From: Aphidius gifuensis
Taxonomy: Eukaryota > Arthropoda > Insecta > Hymenoptera > Braconidae
Direction: 5' to 3'
Length of the DNA: 64,000 nucleotides
Assembly: GCF_014905175.1 (NCBI RefSeq)
Contig: NC_057789.1
Coordinates: 21,634,555-21,698,554, forward strand
In this document: positions 1 to 11,732 of the stretch, one piece after another
Position numbering within the stretch: the first letter of the stretch is position 1
Layout of the letters: each line of letters starts with the position of its first letter
The notes under the pieces: generated by a model
The model's database searches: none
The model's input: the letters and a program-made list of their open reading frames with translations, nothing else
Told to the model about the DNA's origin: nothing
Position numbers and translations under genes: made by a program

Positions 1-21
1 AAAAGACTTTACAAAAAAATA

Positions 22-2665
22 TGATATCACACAAAAAACAAAAATAAATTTTTGTACAAAAAGGAGAGTCAAGTATTCGAAATTAATTTTTATTTTTTTC
101 TTTTAAACATACAAAAAAAGAGGATATCAAAAAAGTCAAGTACAAAAGTACATATTTCTTTACAAATTATTGACCCATATGAATAGTCTTAACTTTTGAC
201 AAAATTTTATACATGACCCCGCCCGGTTCTTCCCAAATAAAATTTCAAGTCTTTCACACAAATGTAGGCTCAATAAAAAGTGAAAGATAGAAGTAATTTA
301 ACTGTATCAAATTAATTAACATGCATATGAAAAATATGTTATGTATATAATACTGAACTATCATACTTAGCCAACTACTGGTGATAATATTTCTCCACGT
401 ATACTTTGATTTTCTCTATAATTTGTCTGAACTCCTCGCAAAATAAACCATACGAGGAAATGTGTAAAAAAAATTTTTCTCCAATTGTCCATGAGCAGCC
501 AAAAAATGACGTCAGTAAAATAGTTCGAAAAGTAAAAAATAAGGGCGCTCCTGATGTGTATGAAACTACAGATGTATGTATATTGATACACCAGTATCAT
601 ACTTACTGGTCAGTATTAAACGGTGTATTTACATGCTAGAATTCCAAATTCGATGCAAAATTTTGCATTACTATTCACTAGATATGACCAAAATATATTC
701 AGTAATCCTATTATAAAAAGAAGAACTGTAATGCCGGTTCTTCGTTGTGTGATTGGTTGTCTCTCGGGTTCCTAGATTATATTCTTTCTATCTCTTTTTA
801 TTTTAATTGAAAAAATGAATTTATTCATTTGTCTCTTCGTCTGTTTTTTTCTCATATATTTTTTTTTTGTCGATTTTATAAATTTTGCGGTTAGCAACGG
901 TTGCTGTAGGGTCAAACATTCTCTCTCTCTTTTTTTTAACAAGCCGACAACGGCGCAAGACGTGTGGGGCTTAGAAAATTTGAAGCAATACGTACGGGGT
1001 TTAAAAAATTGAAGCAATACGTATGAGGCTTACAAAATCCAAAACAATACATATGGAGCTTAGAACATTTAAAGCAATACGTATGGGGTTTAAAAAGATA
1101 AAGCAATACGTGTGAGGCTTAGAAAATTCAAAGCAATACTTATAAGGCTTACGAATTCCAAAACAATACGTATGGGGTTTAGAACATTTAAAGCAATACG
1201 TACGGGGTTTAGAAATTAAAGCAATAAGTATGAGGCTTACAAAATCCAAAACAATACGTATGGAGCTTAGAACATTTAAAGCAGTACGTACGAGGTTTAA
1301 AAAATTAAAGTAATACGTATGAAGCTTGAGAAATTAAAGCAATACGAATGGGGCTTAGAAAATTTGAAGCAATACGTATGGGGTTTGAAAAATTAAAGCA
1401 ATACGTATAAGGCTTAGAAAATTCAAAGCATAACGTATAGTGCTTAGAAAATTTGAAGCAATACGTATAAGGCTTACAAAATCCAAAACAATACATATGG
1501 GGCTTAGAACATTTAAAGCAATACGTATGGAGTTTGAAAAATTAAAGCAATACGTATGAGGCTTAAGAAATTAAAACAGTACGAATAGTGCTTAGAAAAT
1601 TTTAAGCAATACGTATGGGGTTTGAAAAATTAAAGCAATACGTATTAAAGCAATAAGGCTTACTGTTCCGGGTCGAACTACATGTCTGTTGGTCCCAGAC
1701 TGACCAGATTTTTATTCTTTTTATTTTTTAAACAAAATACAATAAGTTGATAAGTTTTAAACATTACTCTGTTTTTTATGGCTAGATCACGAGATCATAC
1801 AATTTCAAATAACATATGACTAACAATTTTGGTTTATATTTTTTCTAAAATATTCTAAACAACGATTTAATTTATGTACTTTTTAATAGCTTTTTACAAA
1901 CTCGAATATTCCCACACATGGTCAACTCATGCATAGATTTTTTAAGTAAAAATCACGTAACAAATAAAACCATAAACTCAAGTTTCTCTTTGGTACTATT
2001 ATAACATATTTTTTAAAACATTATTTGTCAAGAATTAGAGAAAATCTCACATCTGTCAAACAACTGCACTAACGTATTTTCGATACACAGAATGATCGTA
2101 AAATCGACAATAAAAAAGTAAATTTATAACTTTTTAAAATAAACTAAATTCATGAAAACGTCTTGGACTTTCCGGTCGTAAAATCTATATTTTTTTGTTT
2201 ACACATGGTATTTTTTATGTCACCCTTTGGACCACACAAGGCCCAATTTTATGTCTAAAAATCCCACCACCTACACCTAGTATCTAGGTAAAATATAATA
2301 GTAACTCGTAATGTGAATTCTTGCTACAAGAACTTGCATGAATAATCTAGCTTATGGACACACCACCTTACAGGAGGAAATCCAGTGGAATCGTAGAATT
2401 AGATTATTAATGTCGTCGTCAATATATATTATAAACAATTATAAAAGTGTGTAAGCTTGAAATTTTATTTAGGAAGAACCGGGTGGGGTCAAGTATAAAA
2501 TTTTGTCAAAAGTTAAGACTATTTATATGGGTCAATAATTTGTAAAGAAATATGTACTTTTGTACTTGACTTTCTTTGTTTAAAAGAAAAAAATAAAAAT
2601 TCATTTCAAATACTTGACTCTCCTTTTTGTACAAAAATTTATTTTTGTTTTTTGGGTGATATATT
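22..2665. mobile_element. Fold-back element with ~210-230-bp terminal inverted repeats
   Basis: The stretch near 22-250 reappears as its reverse complement near 2456-2665, including a shared TTTTTGTACAAAAA-type block and an AGAACCGGGYGGGGTC-type block. No transposase ORF lies between the arms. The interior is AT-rich and dominated by a 29-bp minisatellite. This resembles a non-autonomous fold-back or MITE-like DNA transposon. The left end may extend past the window edge, so no target duplication can be scored. The superfamily cannot be assigned by eye. Confidence 0.7.
961..1655. repeat. 29-30-bp tandem minisatellite, about 23 units
   Basis: Units run as GGGGCTTAGAAAATTTGAAG followed by CAATACGTAY, with drift between GGCTTAGAA, GGTTTAAAA and GGCTTACAA variants. 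Every unit keeps an AGCAATACGTA-like core. The array fills the centre of the fold-back element. Open frames on the minus strand here are products of the repeat and are not genes. Confidence 0.85.
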
Positions 2666-2973
2666 AGCTTTTGATAAGTTCCTTCTGTGAGAGGATATGC
2701 TTAAAAGTTGAGAAGATCAAAATATTTATTTTTTTTTACAACTTGCTTTCATTTTGAGCTACTGATAACTGTACTTAATACTATCTTTAGGATAAAAAAA
2801 CTAAATTAATGTTAAAGTGAGTATGATAGTTTTTACATTGAAACATGTGAAAAACAAATCTAAAGTTTGCTTGTATTTATTTTTGATTAATAAATCAAGC
2901 TATAGCCTAATCAATAATGTTAAATTGTTAAAAGTCAATTAAAATAGTTATCTTTTTTTTTTCAAGCACTTAC
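2666..2973. other. AT-rich spacer, nothing recognised
   Basis: No ORF, repeat or RNA gene was recognised here. It lies between the fold-back element and the donor site of the PP2A exon and may be remnant intron. Confidence 0.5.
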
Positions 2974-3171
2974 CAATAAACAATAGACATGATCAGGTCC
3001 AACTACAAGTGGTGAGTGGTGTGAATGTACCTAGTTGTTCAGTGAGTGCCAATAAAACTTCATCTCCATCATAAATTTCTTCCGTCAAAAAAGGCATCAA
3101 CTCACTACGAGTACGTTCAGCAGCAAGTGCCAAAATAATCGTTGAAAGTTTTTTAATTAAATTTAATCGCG
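2974..3171 (-). pseudogene. Pp2A-29B: Exon fragment of the PP2A 65-kDa scaffold subunit A
   Basis: Read on the minus strand, this block is bounded by a consensus acceptor (TTTTATAG before 3171) and a consensus donor (GTAAGT after 2974). It encodes a peptide running from RLNLIKKLSTI through ERTRSEL, PFLTEEIYD and DEVLLAL to EQLGTFTPL, which matches the first HEAT repeats of protein phosphatase 2A regulatory subunit A. A small duplicated stretch near 3010-3020 (CCACTCACCACT) shifts the frame before the final VGPDHVYCLL segment. No neighbouring exons were recognised within 2 kb on either side. I infer a displaced or duplicated exon, now broken, and not the working gene. In the living gene this protein is the scaffold of the PP2A holoenzyme. 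Confidence 0.75.
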
Positions 3172-3690
3172 CTATAAAATGAAAATTAATTAATTTTTTA
3201 CTATATTTACATTTTAAACAAATTTTCGGTCAACTAATATGATGAAATTAATTTTAAAAGAACCACTGCATTCAAATTTTATTTCACTTCATAATCACTG
3301 TCGTCTGCTAATGTTTGTGCTCGAATTGTATCACTGTATTGAATTTTTAATTTAATTTTTTATGTAAATATGTTTTATGTTTAATTTTAAATCTGTTATT
3401 TTTTTAATTTTCTTTTTCATCAATGTATTTTTTTTTGTGTTTTTATCACTCAGTTTTATTTTTAGTGTTCCGTAGGACACTCATGTTTTCACTTTTCGAG
3501 TGACTTTTTGTTATTTCGCGATAAAAATGAAAGTTATGAGTCTAGAGATAAATACTAAGTTTACAGAGGCTTTTACTAGATTAAAATCATGCTTTTTAAA
3601 ATCACCGATATTACAGTATCCAGATTTTACATATGAATTTATAGTAACGACAGACGTGATGTTGGGGTTTTTGGAATCTTATCTCAAGGA

Positions 3691-4809
3691 TAGTGGTCTT
3701 CGATTTTTGCCGATGTATCGACAAGCCGATTTTAAATCGGAAAGTATCGAGTACTTTTACTCGATACTTTTTTTGGGCCGATGTATCGATTCTCGATACT
3801 TTTTTTCAAGAATCGGAAAAAAAATCGGGTGTACTGAGCCAAGAAAAAATATGAAATCACTTGGTTAATTTTTTTTATTTTGAATTTTTTTTTCTATTTT
3901 TATTTGTTTGCAAACCATGGTTCTATTATATTAGAAAAAAAAAATAGTGTTTTTACCATTTTTCACTAAAGTGATGATTTCTTTACCAACCGAGTAACGT
4001 ATGGCCTACCGTGAAATGGATTTTTTTTTTAAGGAGGTTATGCACAAATTTATTGCGGGTGTTGCGGGGCGCTTCTGACGTCACAGACAAAACTGAAATC
4101 CGACTACACTGTAAAAAAATAAAGTGAAAAGCGCCTGCGCCCCATATACAATATATGGGATTGCGGGTATGTGTGTGTGTTTGAACATGCCATACGTTGC
4201 CACATCTAATTTTTGTAAAGTTTATAATTAATTACTCATTAATTGACCGATCAACATATGAAAATTTTTCGCGCAATTAATAAAACTCGGTTTCTAGTAT
4301 ATGTGTGATTTTTTTCAAGACTTTTTCATTATTTTTTCTATCCGAAAAAAATGGTTGAAATCTCCATAAGAGCCAATGTTAAATATTATTTTCAATAATT
4401 AATTACAAAAAATTTAACCGATCAACATAAGAAAATAATTATACCGTTGTATTCAGAATGAAAAGATCTACTTGTGTACAAAATTTCAGAACATTCTCAT
4501 TATATTATTTAAAAAAAGAGTAATTTGTGCAGAACCTCCTTAATTCAATTAACGAATCAATAAATAGTTGTATAAATAAATAAACTTTTTTTTTTTTTAA
4601 ATTTTCTCAATATTCTCATGAATATATAGTTAAAAAAAAATAAAAATATTATAATCAAATGATAATTCATTCGGAAAAAAAAAAAAAAAAGTACTCGATA
4701 CTTAAGTATCGAGTACTATTTTTGGCCGATGCATCGATTTTCCGATTCTTAAAAAAAAAAGTATCGATACTCCGATTCCGATACTTTTTTTAAGAATCGA
4801 AGACCACTA
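3691..4809. mobile_element. hAT-like MITE with 8-bp target duplication
   Basis: The ends are TAGTGGTCTTCGAT at 3691 and its reverse complement ending ACCACTA at 4809. An identical 8-bp CTCAAGGA flanks it at 3683-3690 and 4810-4817. Subterminal regions carry many GTATCGA/TCGATAC motifs. An 8-bp duplication and ends of this type fit the hAT superfamily. There is no transposase. It splits a gypsy pol fragment and itself contains a second MITE. Confidence 0.8.
4029..4543. mobile_element. TTAA-flanked MITE, copy A (nested)
   Basis: The ends are TTAAGGAGGTTATGCACAAA at 4029 and the matching inverted end GTGCAGAACCTCCTTAA at 4543. TTAA at both borders suggests a piggyBac-type target site. The element is non-coding and contains a short TG microsatellite near 4170. 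A second copy lies inverted at 8669-9172. Confidence 0.7.
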
Positions 4810-5504
4810 CTCAAGGACCTATTGGTCAAGATTTGCCTATAGCTCATATATCCCGTGTCCTGCAGAATGCCGAAAAAAATTATAGTACTATCGAAAAAGA
4901 AACTTAAGCAATTGTTTATTCTGTTTATTAATTTAGACCTTATTTATACGGTAAAAAGTTTACTTTAGTAACAGATCATAGGCCGTTGGTATGGTTAAAT
5001 TCTATGAAATCTACCCATTCAAGGTGCGTTCGGTGGCGATTTGAATATGACGTTGTATATAAACAAGGTCGTATTAAGGCAAATGCGAATGCCTTGTCAA
5101 GAATCATTCTATAAGCGAAACTTGATGCGGAGAACAATGTAGAGCGCCAAGCGATAAACTGGATCAAACAGCTGTTTGTTCTTACTAATAAAACTGGGTC
5201 ACGTAGAAAAAGACAGAAGACTTCGTCATCTGATGACACTATGGGGCTACCACTGAAAGAGTTGTGGAACCCATCTTATCCCTACTATTTTTTTAAAGTA
5301 CACTGTGCATGACTAAAATTCTATACACATATGCAAAAGCTAACGTGTGTGTCTCGGGAATATTCGGCGGATCAAAAAAAATAAGTCTTGTCACGAATTA
5401 ATTGAGTTCTAGATCAGAAGGAGGTCGAAAAAAAGTAGATCGGCGAGGGGACACGGGACTGCAATTCAGTCGGTAAATCTCTGTTTAGAGATGGTAAAGA
5501 AACT

Positions 5505-5762
5505 TGTCATATGATGGTGTAAATTCCGAATTGCCATGTGTCGGTAATAAAGATTTGGAAAAATGAAATTTTGTCAATTTAACGTGTAATTTCTCATGTC
5601 TCATGTCCCATATCCCATGCTTCGTGTCTTATTTCTTGGATCTTATGTCTCACATATCATTTGATGGTGAGAATCCTCAATTGTTATGTGTCGGTAATAC
5701 AAACTTAACCGGGAAAAAACAAATTTTGTCATTTCAACGTGCAATTTCTCACGTCCCATGAT
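5505..5762. repeat. Two imperfect direct repeats of about 110-115 bp
   Basis: The segment starting near 5505 (ATGATGGTGTAAATTCC, ATGTGTCGGTAATA, TTTTGTCAATTTAACGTG) recurs near 5650 with the same order of motifs and modest drift. Between them is a run of short ATGTCTCATGTCC-like units. It sits directly before the Helitron Rep remnant. Function unknown. Confidence 0.6.
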
Positions 5763-5769
5763 ATGAAGG

Positions 5770-8510
5770 TTTACTCGAACACCTACAGAACAGGGCAAAT
5801 AATACAAATAGTCAAATTGGAAAAGTCGTAATTCTTCCATCATCATATCAAGGCTCTCCACGCAATATGCTACAAACATATCAGGATGCGATGCCTATTG
5901 TTCGTAGATTTGGCAAGAACGATTTATTTATTACAATGACGTCGAATTCAAAATAGAAAGAAATCGCTGAAAATCTTTCAGATGGTCAAACCGCTTTAGA
6001 TAGATCAGATTGAGTTCACGTGTTTTTTAAGGCGAAAAAAAAAAAATTCATTAACATTATTAAAAATAAAAAAATATTCGGTACAGTTCAAGCTTATGTT
6101 TTAGTAATTAAATATCAAAAACGTGGCGTACCACATGTTCATTTATTATAAACTTTGCAACATAATTCAAAAATAACAACTGCAGCAATTGTAGACAAGT
6201 TCATTTCAGCAGAAATTCCTAACCCAAAAAAAAATCCTCGATTGTACGAAATTGTGAAAAAAATATGATTCATGGTCCATGTGGTGACTGGTGCCTGAAT
6301 AAAAGAGGTAGATGTTCCTAAACATTATCCTGAAGAGTTTACTTATGTAACAACTTTAGATTAAAATGGTTATTCTTAATATAGACGCCGCGATTTTAAG
6401 CCACTTTAAGCAATAAACATGTGCCATACAATAAAAAATTGTTACTACTACTTAATTGTCACATAAATGTAGAAGTTGTTTCAAGCATCAAAGGAGCTAA
6501 GTATTTGTGCAAGTACATATATAAAAGTCATGATGCTGCTGCAATTGTTGTCCAAGAAACAGATACAAATGGTGATCAGGTTCGTCAAGAAATTCATCAT
6601 GATGAAATTCGTGAGTTCATAGAAACCCGCTACGGTAGTCCTTTTGAAGCCTGTGCACGAATTTTGAATTATTCTTTACATGGTAGGTGTCATGCTATTG
6701 TAAGACTACCCATACATTTGCCAAATCAACAAACAGTTATGGTTGACGATATCGATAATGAAGACGCCATTCAAACTGCATGAAGCAAAGAGTCAATGTT
6801 AATTGCTTATTTTGCTTTGAAAGCACATGATACACAAGCAAGACATCTTACGTATTCTGAAATACCGACTGAGTATGTGTATAAAAAGTTAGCTGGTACA
6901 TCTACTTTTACCTGGGAACAACGGAAAAGTCATTTAAGTACTTTAGGGCGTATGTATTCAGTCATCCCAACGCAAACTAAATTATTTCATTTCAGATTAC
7001 TTTTAATTTGCACAAGCTATAGAAATCTGAGAACAGTAGATGGAGTTGTGCATGAAACATATGTTAGTACCTACTTAGCATTAGGTTTAACAGAAGATGA
7101 TAATGAATAGAAAAATGCCATGCATGAAGCAGAAGTTTGGATGATGCCTCTCCAATTTCAATAATTATTTATACGAATTTTATTTCATTGCCATCCTATC
7201 CATCAAGAAGAGTTGTGGGAAGATTTTAAAGATGCACTGTCCCAAGATTATTCTAGAACAATACTCTTGCAGCAAGCAGACAGAACTGCTTATATTAAAA
7301 TTAATACATTATTACAGAATGAAAGATCAAGCCTAATGGATCCCTATCAATGCCACAAATCACGGAAATTGAAAATGATGATAGTGAAATTTCACTTAAA
7401 CAGCACAAAGATATTGGGTCAAGACAATATAAAATACTTAATAAAGAACAAAAAGCAGTCGTTGATACTATTTTGAAAAGAGTTATGGACAAAAATAGCA
7501 GTGAATCAAAATGTTTCTTTATTGATTGGCCAGGAGCATCGGGAAAAACTTACATTTATTCAACTGTATCATTCACTACAAAGTCAAAGTAAAATGTAAC
7601 TATGGCTTATACTGGTATTGCAGCAACTATTACAGCTCAATCGAAGGAAGCAGATCATTGCAGAAAGATGGATTTTATAATGTGGGATGAAGCACCAATG
7701 TCACCAAAACATTCATTGGAATTTGTAAATCGAACCTTGCGTGACATCATGAATAAAGATAAACTGTTTGGAGACTAAATGTTGATTCTTGGTGGTGATT
7801 TTCAACAATTACTCGCAGTAAAAACAAATGCTACTCGGGGTGAGTTAGTAGATGTCATTTAAATTCAATCATTTGTGGCCATATTTTACTAAGTTTGCGT
7901 TGACTTAAAATATGCGAATACGGACGAGAGAAGTTGAATTCACTAAATATTTATTAACAGTAGGTGATGGCACAGCAAATAATAATGATTATAATTTCAA
8001 TTTGTCAGACTATTGTATAGCACCACGTGAAGCTGATATAGCTGAATGTCGATGTAGACGATATCAATATGAGAGTTGTTGATTTATTAGATAAACCAAC
8101 AGAGAAAATTTATTCCAGCATAAATAGTATGAAAAACTGTGACAATGGTGATATTTCTAACACTCTTCTACCAGAATTTTTAGAAACTTTAAATCCTCCA
8201 AATTTACCTCCTCATGAATTACGGTTAAGAAAAACACTGTAGTTATGTTAATCAGAAATTTATCTGTTAATGAAGGATTATGTAATAGAACAAGATTGCA
8301 CGTATTAGATTGATCAATTCATTTATTGCTATGTAAAATTTTAACAGGTGATCAAAGAGGAGAAATTGTTTTTGTTAATCCTGTTACTTTGTATAGTGAC
8401 GATGTTTATCCTTTTGCGTTCGGAAGACGTCAGTTTCCGATAAAGTTAGTTTTTTACCGTGACATAAAATGAATCACAAAGGAAAACTTTCGAAAAAATT
8501 GGAATTGATC
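5770..8510 (+). pseudogene. Decayed Helitron Rep-helicase
   Basis: Conceptual translation across frames shows the order of a Helitron Rep/Hel protein. Near 5880-5950 is a DAMPIVRRFGKNDLFITMT stretch. Near 6115-6150 is the HUH nickase signature in a QKRGVPHVHLLL context. Near 6490-6530 is KYLCKYIYKSHD with the tyrosine region. Near 6600-6750 are the GSPFEACARILNYSLHGR and RLPIHLPNQQ blocks. The helicase follows: Walker A as WPGASGKTYIYST near 7530, a WDEAPM Walker B near 7685, ILGGDFQQLL near 7790, then LPPHELRLRKT and a LVNEGLCN/TRLHVLD region to about 8450. Many stops and frameshifts break it. The termini (TC start, CTRR end with hairpin) were not located. Rolling-circle transposition is the family role; this copy cannot make a working protein. 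Confidence 0.85.
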
Positions 8511-8668
8511 ATCTACAGAGCTGGCCTTTTAAACTGTGTGACGTCATTAGACTTTCTAAATTGAACGACTTTCACTCTAACGATAAAAATGAGCAATACG
8601 CTATTGTGAAGTCCGTAAACAATAACGTATACGATACTAATATGATAAACACACTAAAATCAAAATTG

Positions 8669-9172
8669 TTAAAAAGGTTATGCAGTTATCACTGTTTTTT
8701 TAAATATAATGAGAATGTTCTGAAATTTTGTACCCAGTTAGATCTTTTCATTCCGAATACAACGGTATAATTATTTTCTTATGTTGATCGGTTGAATTTT
8801 TTGTAATGAATTATAATTAAAAACATTTAACATTGTCCCTTATGGAGATTTTAACCATTTTTTTCGGATAGAAAAATGATGAAAAAGTCTCGAAAAAAAT
8901 CACACATATACAAGAAACCAAGTTTTATTAATTGCGCGAAAATTTTTCATATGTTGATTGGTCAATTAATGAGTAATTAATTATAAACTTTACAAAAATT
9001 AGATGTGGCAACGTATGGCAAGTTCAAACACACACACACACATACGCAGTCCTCAATATTGTATACGGGGCGCAGGCGCTTTAGACTTTATTTTTTTACA
9101 GTGTAGCCCGATCTCAGTTTTGTCTGAAGCGCCCCACAACAACCGCAATGAATTTGTGCGTAACCTCCTTAA
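8669..9172. mobile_element. TTAA-flanked MITE, copy B (inverted relative to copy A)
   Basis: It is bordered by TTAA at 8669 and 9169. It is the reverse complement of the 4029-4543 element along most of its length, sharing the CAAACACACACAC tract, the GGGGCGCAGGCGC block and the GTTGCCACATCT/AGATGTGGCAAC block. Differences are scattered, so the two insertions are not recent twins. It follows directly on the Helitron remnant. Confidence 0.7.
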
Positions 9173-9889
9173 AAACAAGTTCCATTTTAATCTGTATGCA
9201 TGAAAAAATAAAAAAAATAACTATAAATAATATATATTATTATAAATAATTTTTTTTTACAATTATTTAATCATGTACCATATAAAAAACTTTTGAAATT
9301 TACTATCATTAATGAATTAAAACAATACAATCAATTAAATGCTAATTTTCTTAATATATTTAAGCAGCAGGTTATTTATACCTGTGAGTTCTTAGATTTC
9401 TGGATTATAATCAGTCGTAACCATATGATAACCATCAATGTTATCGTTATTATTAACAATAACAAGTTATTTATTAACTTTTCAATCTCCGATTATAAAT
9501 TTATTCAATTGTAAATTATTATCTGTAGCTCGAGCATCAATATTTTTACATGTATGTTTAATTTTCTTTTCAACCACGATTTTAGTTCGGATATTATTTT
9601 TTGATAATAAAAAAATGATAATTTATAAAAATATTATCTTTATGAATTATAATTATAATAAAAAATAATAGTATTATAGTAAAAAAAAAATTCAACTTTT
9701 TTATGGTTATTATCATTTTTATGATAATAACAATAATAAACTCTCTTTATAATAAGAGCATAATTCACAAACATACACTGTGATTGGCTGCGGCTTATAC
9801 GTTAGTGTTTTGTTTTTTCATGAGAACTCCTTGAGAGATCCTCATTTTTTCGTTCATTCGGTTTTTGGCCCGCACCAGTGAACATGATT
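9173..9889. other. AT-rich spacer, nothing recognised
   Basis: Low-complexity A/T sequence with many ATTATT/AATAAT runs. Small open frames here have no recognisable domain. Confidence 0.5.
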
Positions 9890-10990
9890 ATCGTCCATCA
9901 TGGGTAAGTTTATTAAAAAGGCGCGTGGAAAACTAGTGAGTACCAATATTAAAAATAAAACAAATGACACCTTGACATTTAATTTAAGTAATTAATAATT
10001 TGAAGGAACAATAAAATTTTTTTTTCACTTTAACATAAAAATTAAATTATACGTCGTGTTGATCAACAGACAGCTAGTTCCATTAAAAAAAATTTTATTT
10101 TATTTGTTTTAAATATTAAGTCAGTCGTGTTTTTGATTTCTTCTCGTGTGATTAATTTTTGTTAAAATACATATCATATTTTTATTTTTAATAAATTTAA
10201 TAATTTTTCCCCATATTTTCTCATATGATTAATTGTCAATAAAATATATATTATATTTTTATTTTTAATAACTTTTGATAATTTTCATTAAAATATCTAT
10301 TTATAATAGATTTTACAGGTTCTATCTTGTATGCAACAAGAAAAATAAAAAAATATGTAAACAGGGCGGTACCATTTGCATAATATCTGGAATTATAGTC
10401 ATCAAGCATGGTCACAATCATCAAAAAGAAAATCATATAAAATTGAAGATTGACTTTGATGATGCTATAAAAGGACTAATTAGAAAAACATTTTGGCCAG
10501 CTGAAAAAATTTATCATCATTTTTTACAAAAAGAAAGGTAAAAAAAAAAACGTTTACATATGTCATTGACAAAATAAAATTTACATACATTCTATTGATA
10601 AATGATTATATTTATTTTAATTTTATTATTACTGATACATTTTTTGCATTTTTTTTTATTACATATGTTTGGATTTACGTCAATTCCTGATATTTATTCA
10701 TACGAAGATAACAAGATATTGTGTTATATAATCTCACGAAAAAAGAAATTCCAGAAGTTAATTCGTATGAGGATATGGATAAAGTTTTTCAAAGTGAACA
10801 ATGGAACAACCTAACAACATTAAAACGTGCTACAATGTATATGTCAATTGATTGAACTCCCGATGGATCCATATGCATGTTGGTTGGTGATACAAATTAT
10901 CTTCAAAAATTATTGTCAAGCAGTGGATCAAATTCATCACCAGTAATTACTCTAACAAGTACCAATACTGTTGTACCAGAATTGAGGGTC
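9890..10990 (+). pseudogene. Remnant of a spliced gene with a CC-HNH (FLYWCH-like) finger
   Basis: An ATG near 9890 is followed by a good donor (ATGGGTAAGT). A plausible acceptor TTTTACAG near 10318 opens an exon whose translation has a C-x7-C spacing and then a GHNH motif (YLVCNKKNKKICK ... KHGHNHQKEN), then a helical stretch to KIYHHFLQKER and a GT donor near 10540. The C-C-HxH order resembles a FLYWCH-type zinc finger, but the match is short and uncertain. Downstream (about 10720-10990) is another coding-like stretch (EDMDKVFQSEQW ... TPDGSICMLVGDTNYL) broken by stops; I do not recognise it. Whether both belong to one gene is inference. Confidence 0.3.
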
Positions 10991-11620
10991 CGGATGCAAT
11001 AACGACCTGCACGCTCGAAAAACGGTAGAAGTATTGTCTAATGGCTCGGACAATTCTTAATTTCCAAAGTCGTCAAAAAAAAAATTAAAAAATATAGGCA
11101 TGTAGGAAAAGTTAAAAGAAAAATATATTGCTTTTATGGTTTGTTTTTTTTTTAATTATTTTAATTGAAAAAAATTAATTAAGAAAATTATTCCATCTCT
11201 GATTTTTTTCATTTTTCAATAATAATACGAGTATATCTCTTTTGTTTATCAATAAAAACTCTTGAAATTTTACATATATATATATATATTTATTAACAAA
11301 GAATAATGAAAAAAAAAATTTTTAGAAAATAATGATATTATTTATTTATATTATTTATTTAATTTGTGTCTATAGAAAATTGAATCTTTTTATCTTTGAC
11401 TCAACCGTTTAGCGAAGAAATTTAAAAATTTTAATAACTTCCAGCGTAAAAAATGTTTATTTATATATGTAGAATATATTTCTAAAATTTCAAAAATTTA
11501 AATTAATAATTAAAAAAGTTATTGAGTTAATAACAATGGAGCAAGCACGAGCCTTGGCGAGTGTTTCCCCTTCAAATGAGTTGTGAGCGGGCTCTCTGAT
11601 TGGGCACATGTAACGAACTA

Positions 11621-11732
11621 TATTTTATGTTACTAGAGACAGTGGTAATAATGTGTGAATTTCTAAAAAGCGCACTACCCCTCTTCCGCTTTGGAAATTC
11701 ACACATTATTCCCACTGCTCTTGTAACATAAA
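11621..11732. repeat. Near-perfect hairpin with ~42-bp arms
   Basis: The left arm starts ATTTTATGTTACTAGAGACA and runs into AATGTGTGAATTTC. The right arm is its reverse complement with about four changes. The loop is about 25 nt and GC-richer than its surroundings. It could be a small MITE or an RNA hairpin. No ORF is associated. Confidence 0.65.

Larger units (their letters stand above)
3549..5115 (+). pseudogene. Ty3/gypsy pol fragment (RT/RNase H junction), interrupted
   Basis: The first part (3549-3690) encodes an FTEAFTRLKS, SPILQYPDF, VTTD run typical of the RT-RNase H junction in Ty3/gypsy elements. After the inserted MITE the frame resumes at about 4818 with an RNase H stretch (IGQDLPIAH, NYSTIEKE) and then TLVTDHRPLVWLNS and a KQGRIKANANALSRI-like end. 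Stops and the insertion make it non-functional. No LTR, integrase or gag belonging to it was found. The following 5116-5500 holds nothing I can name. Confidence 0.8.

Noticed and set aside
961..1655. CRISPR-like array
   Set aside because: Units are contiguous degenerate minisatellite repeats without unique spacers, in a eukaryotic context.
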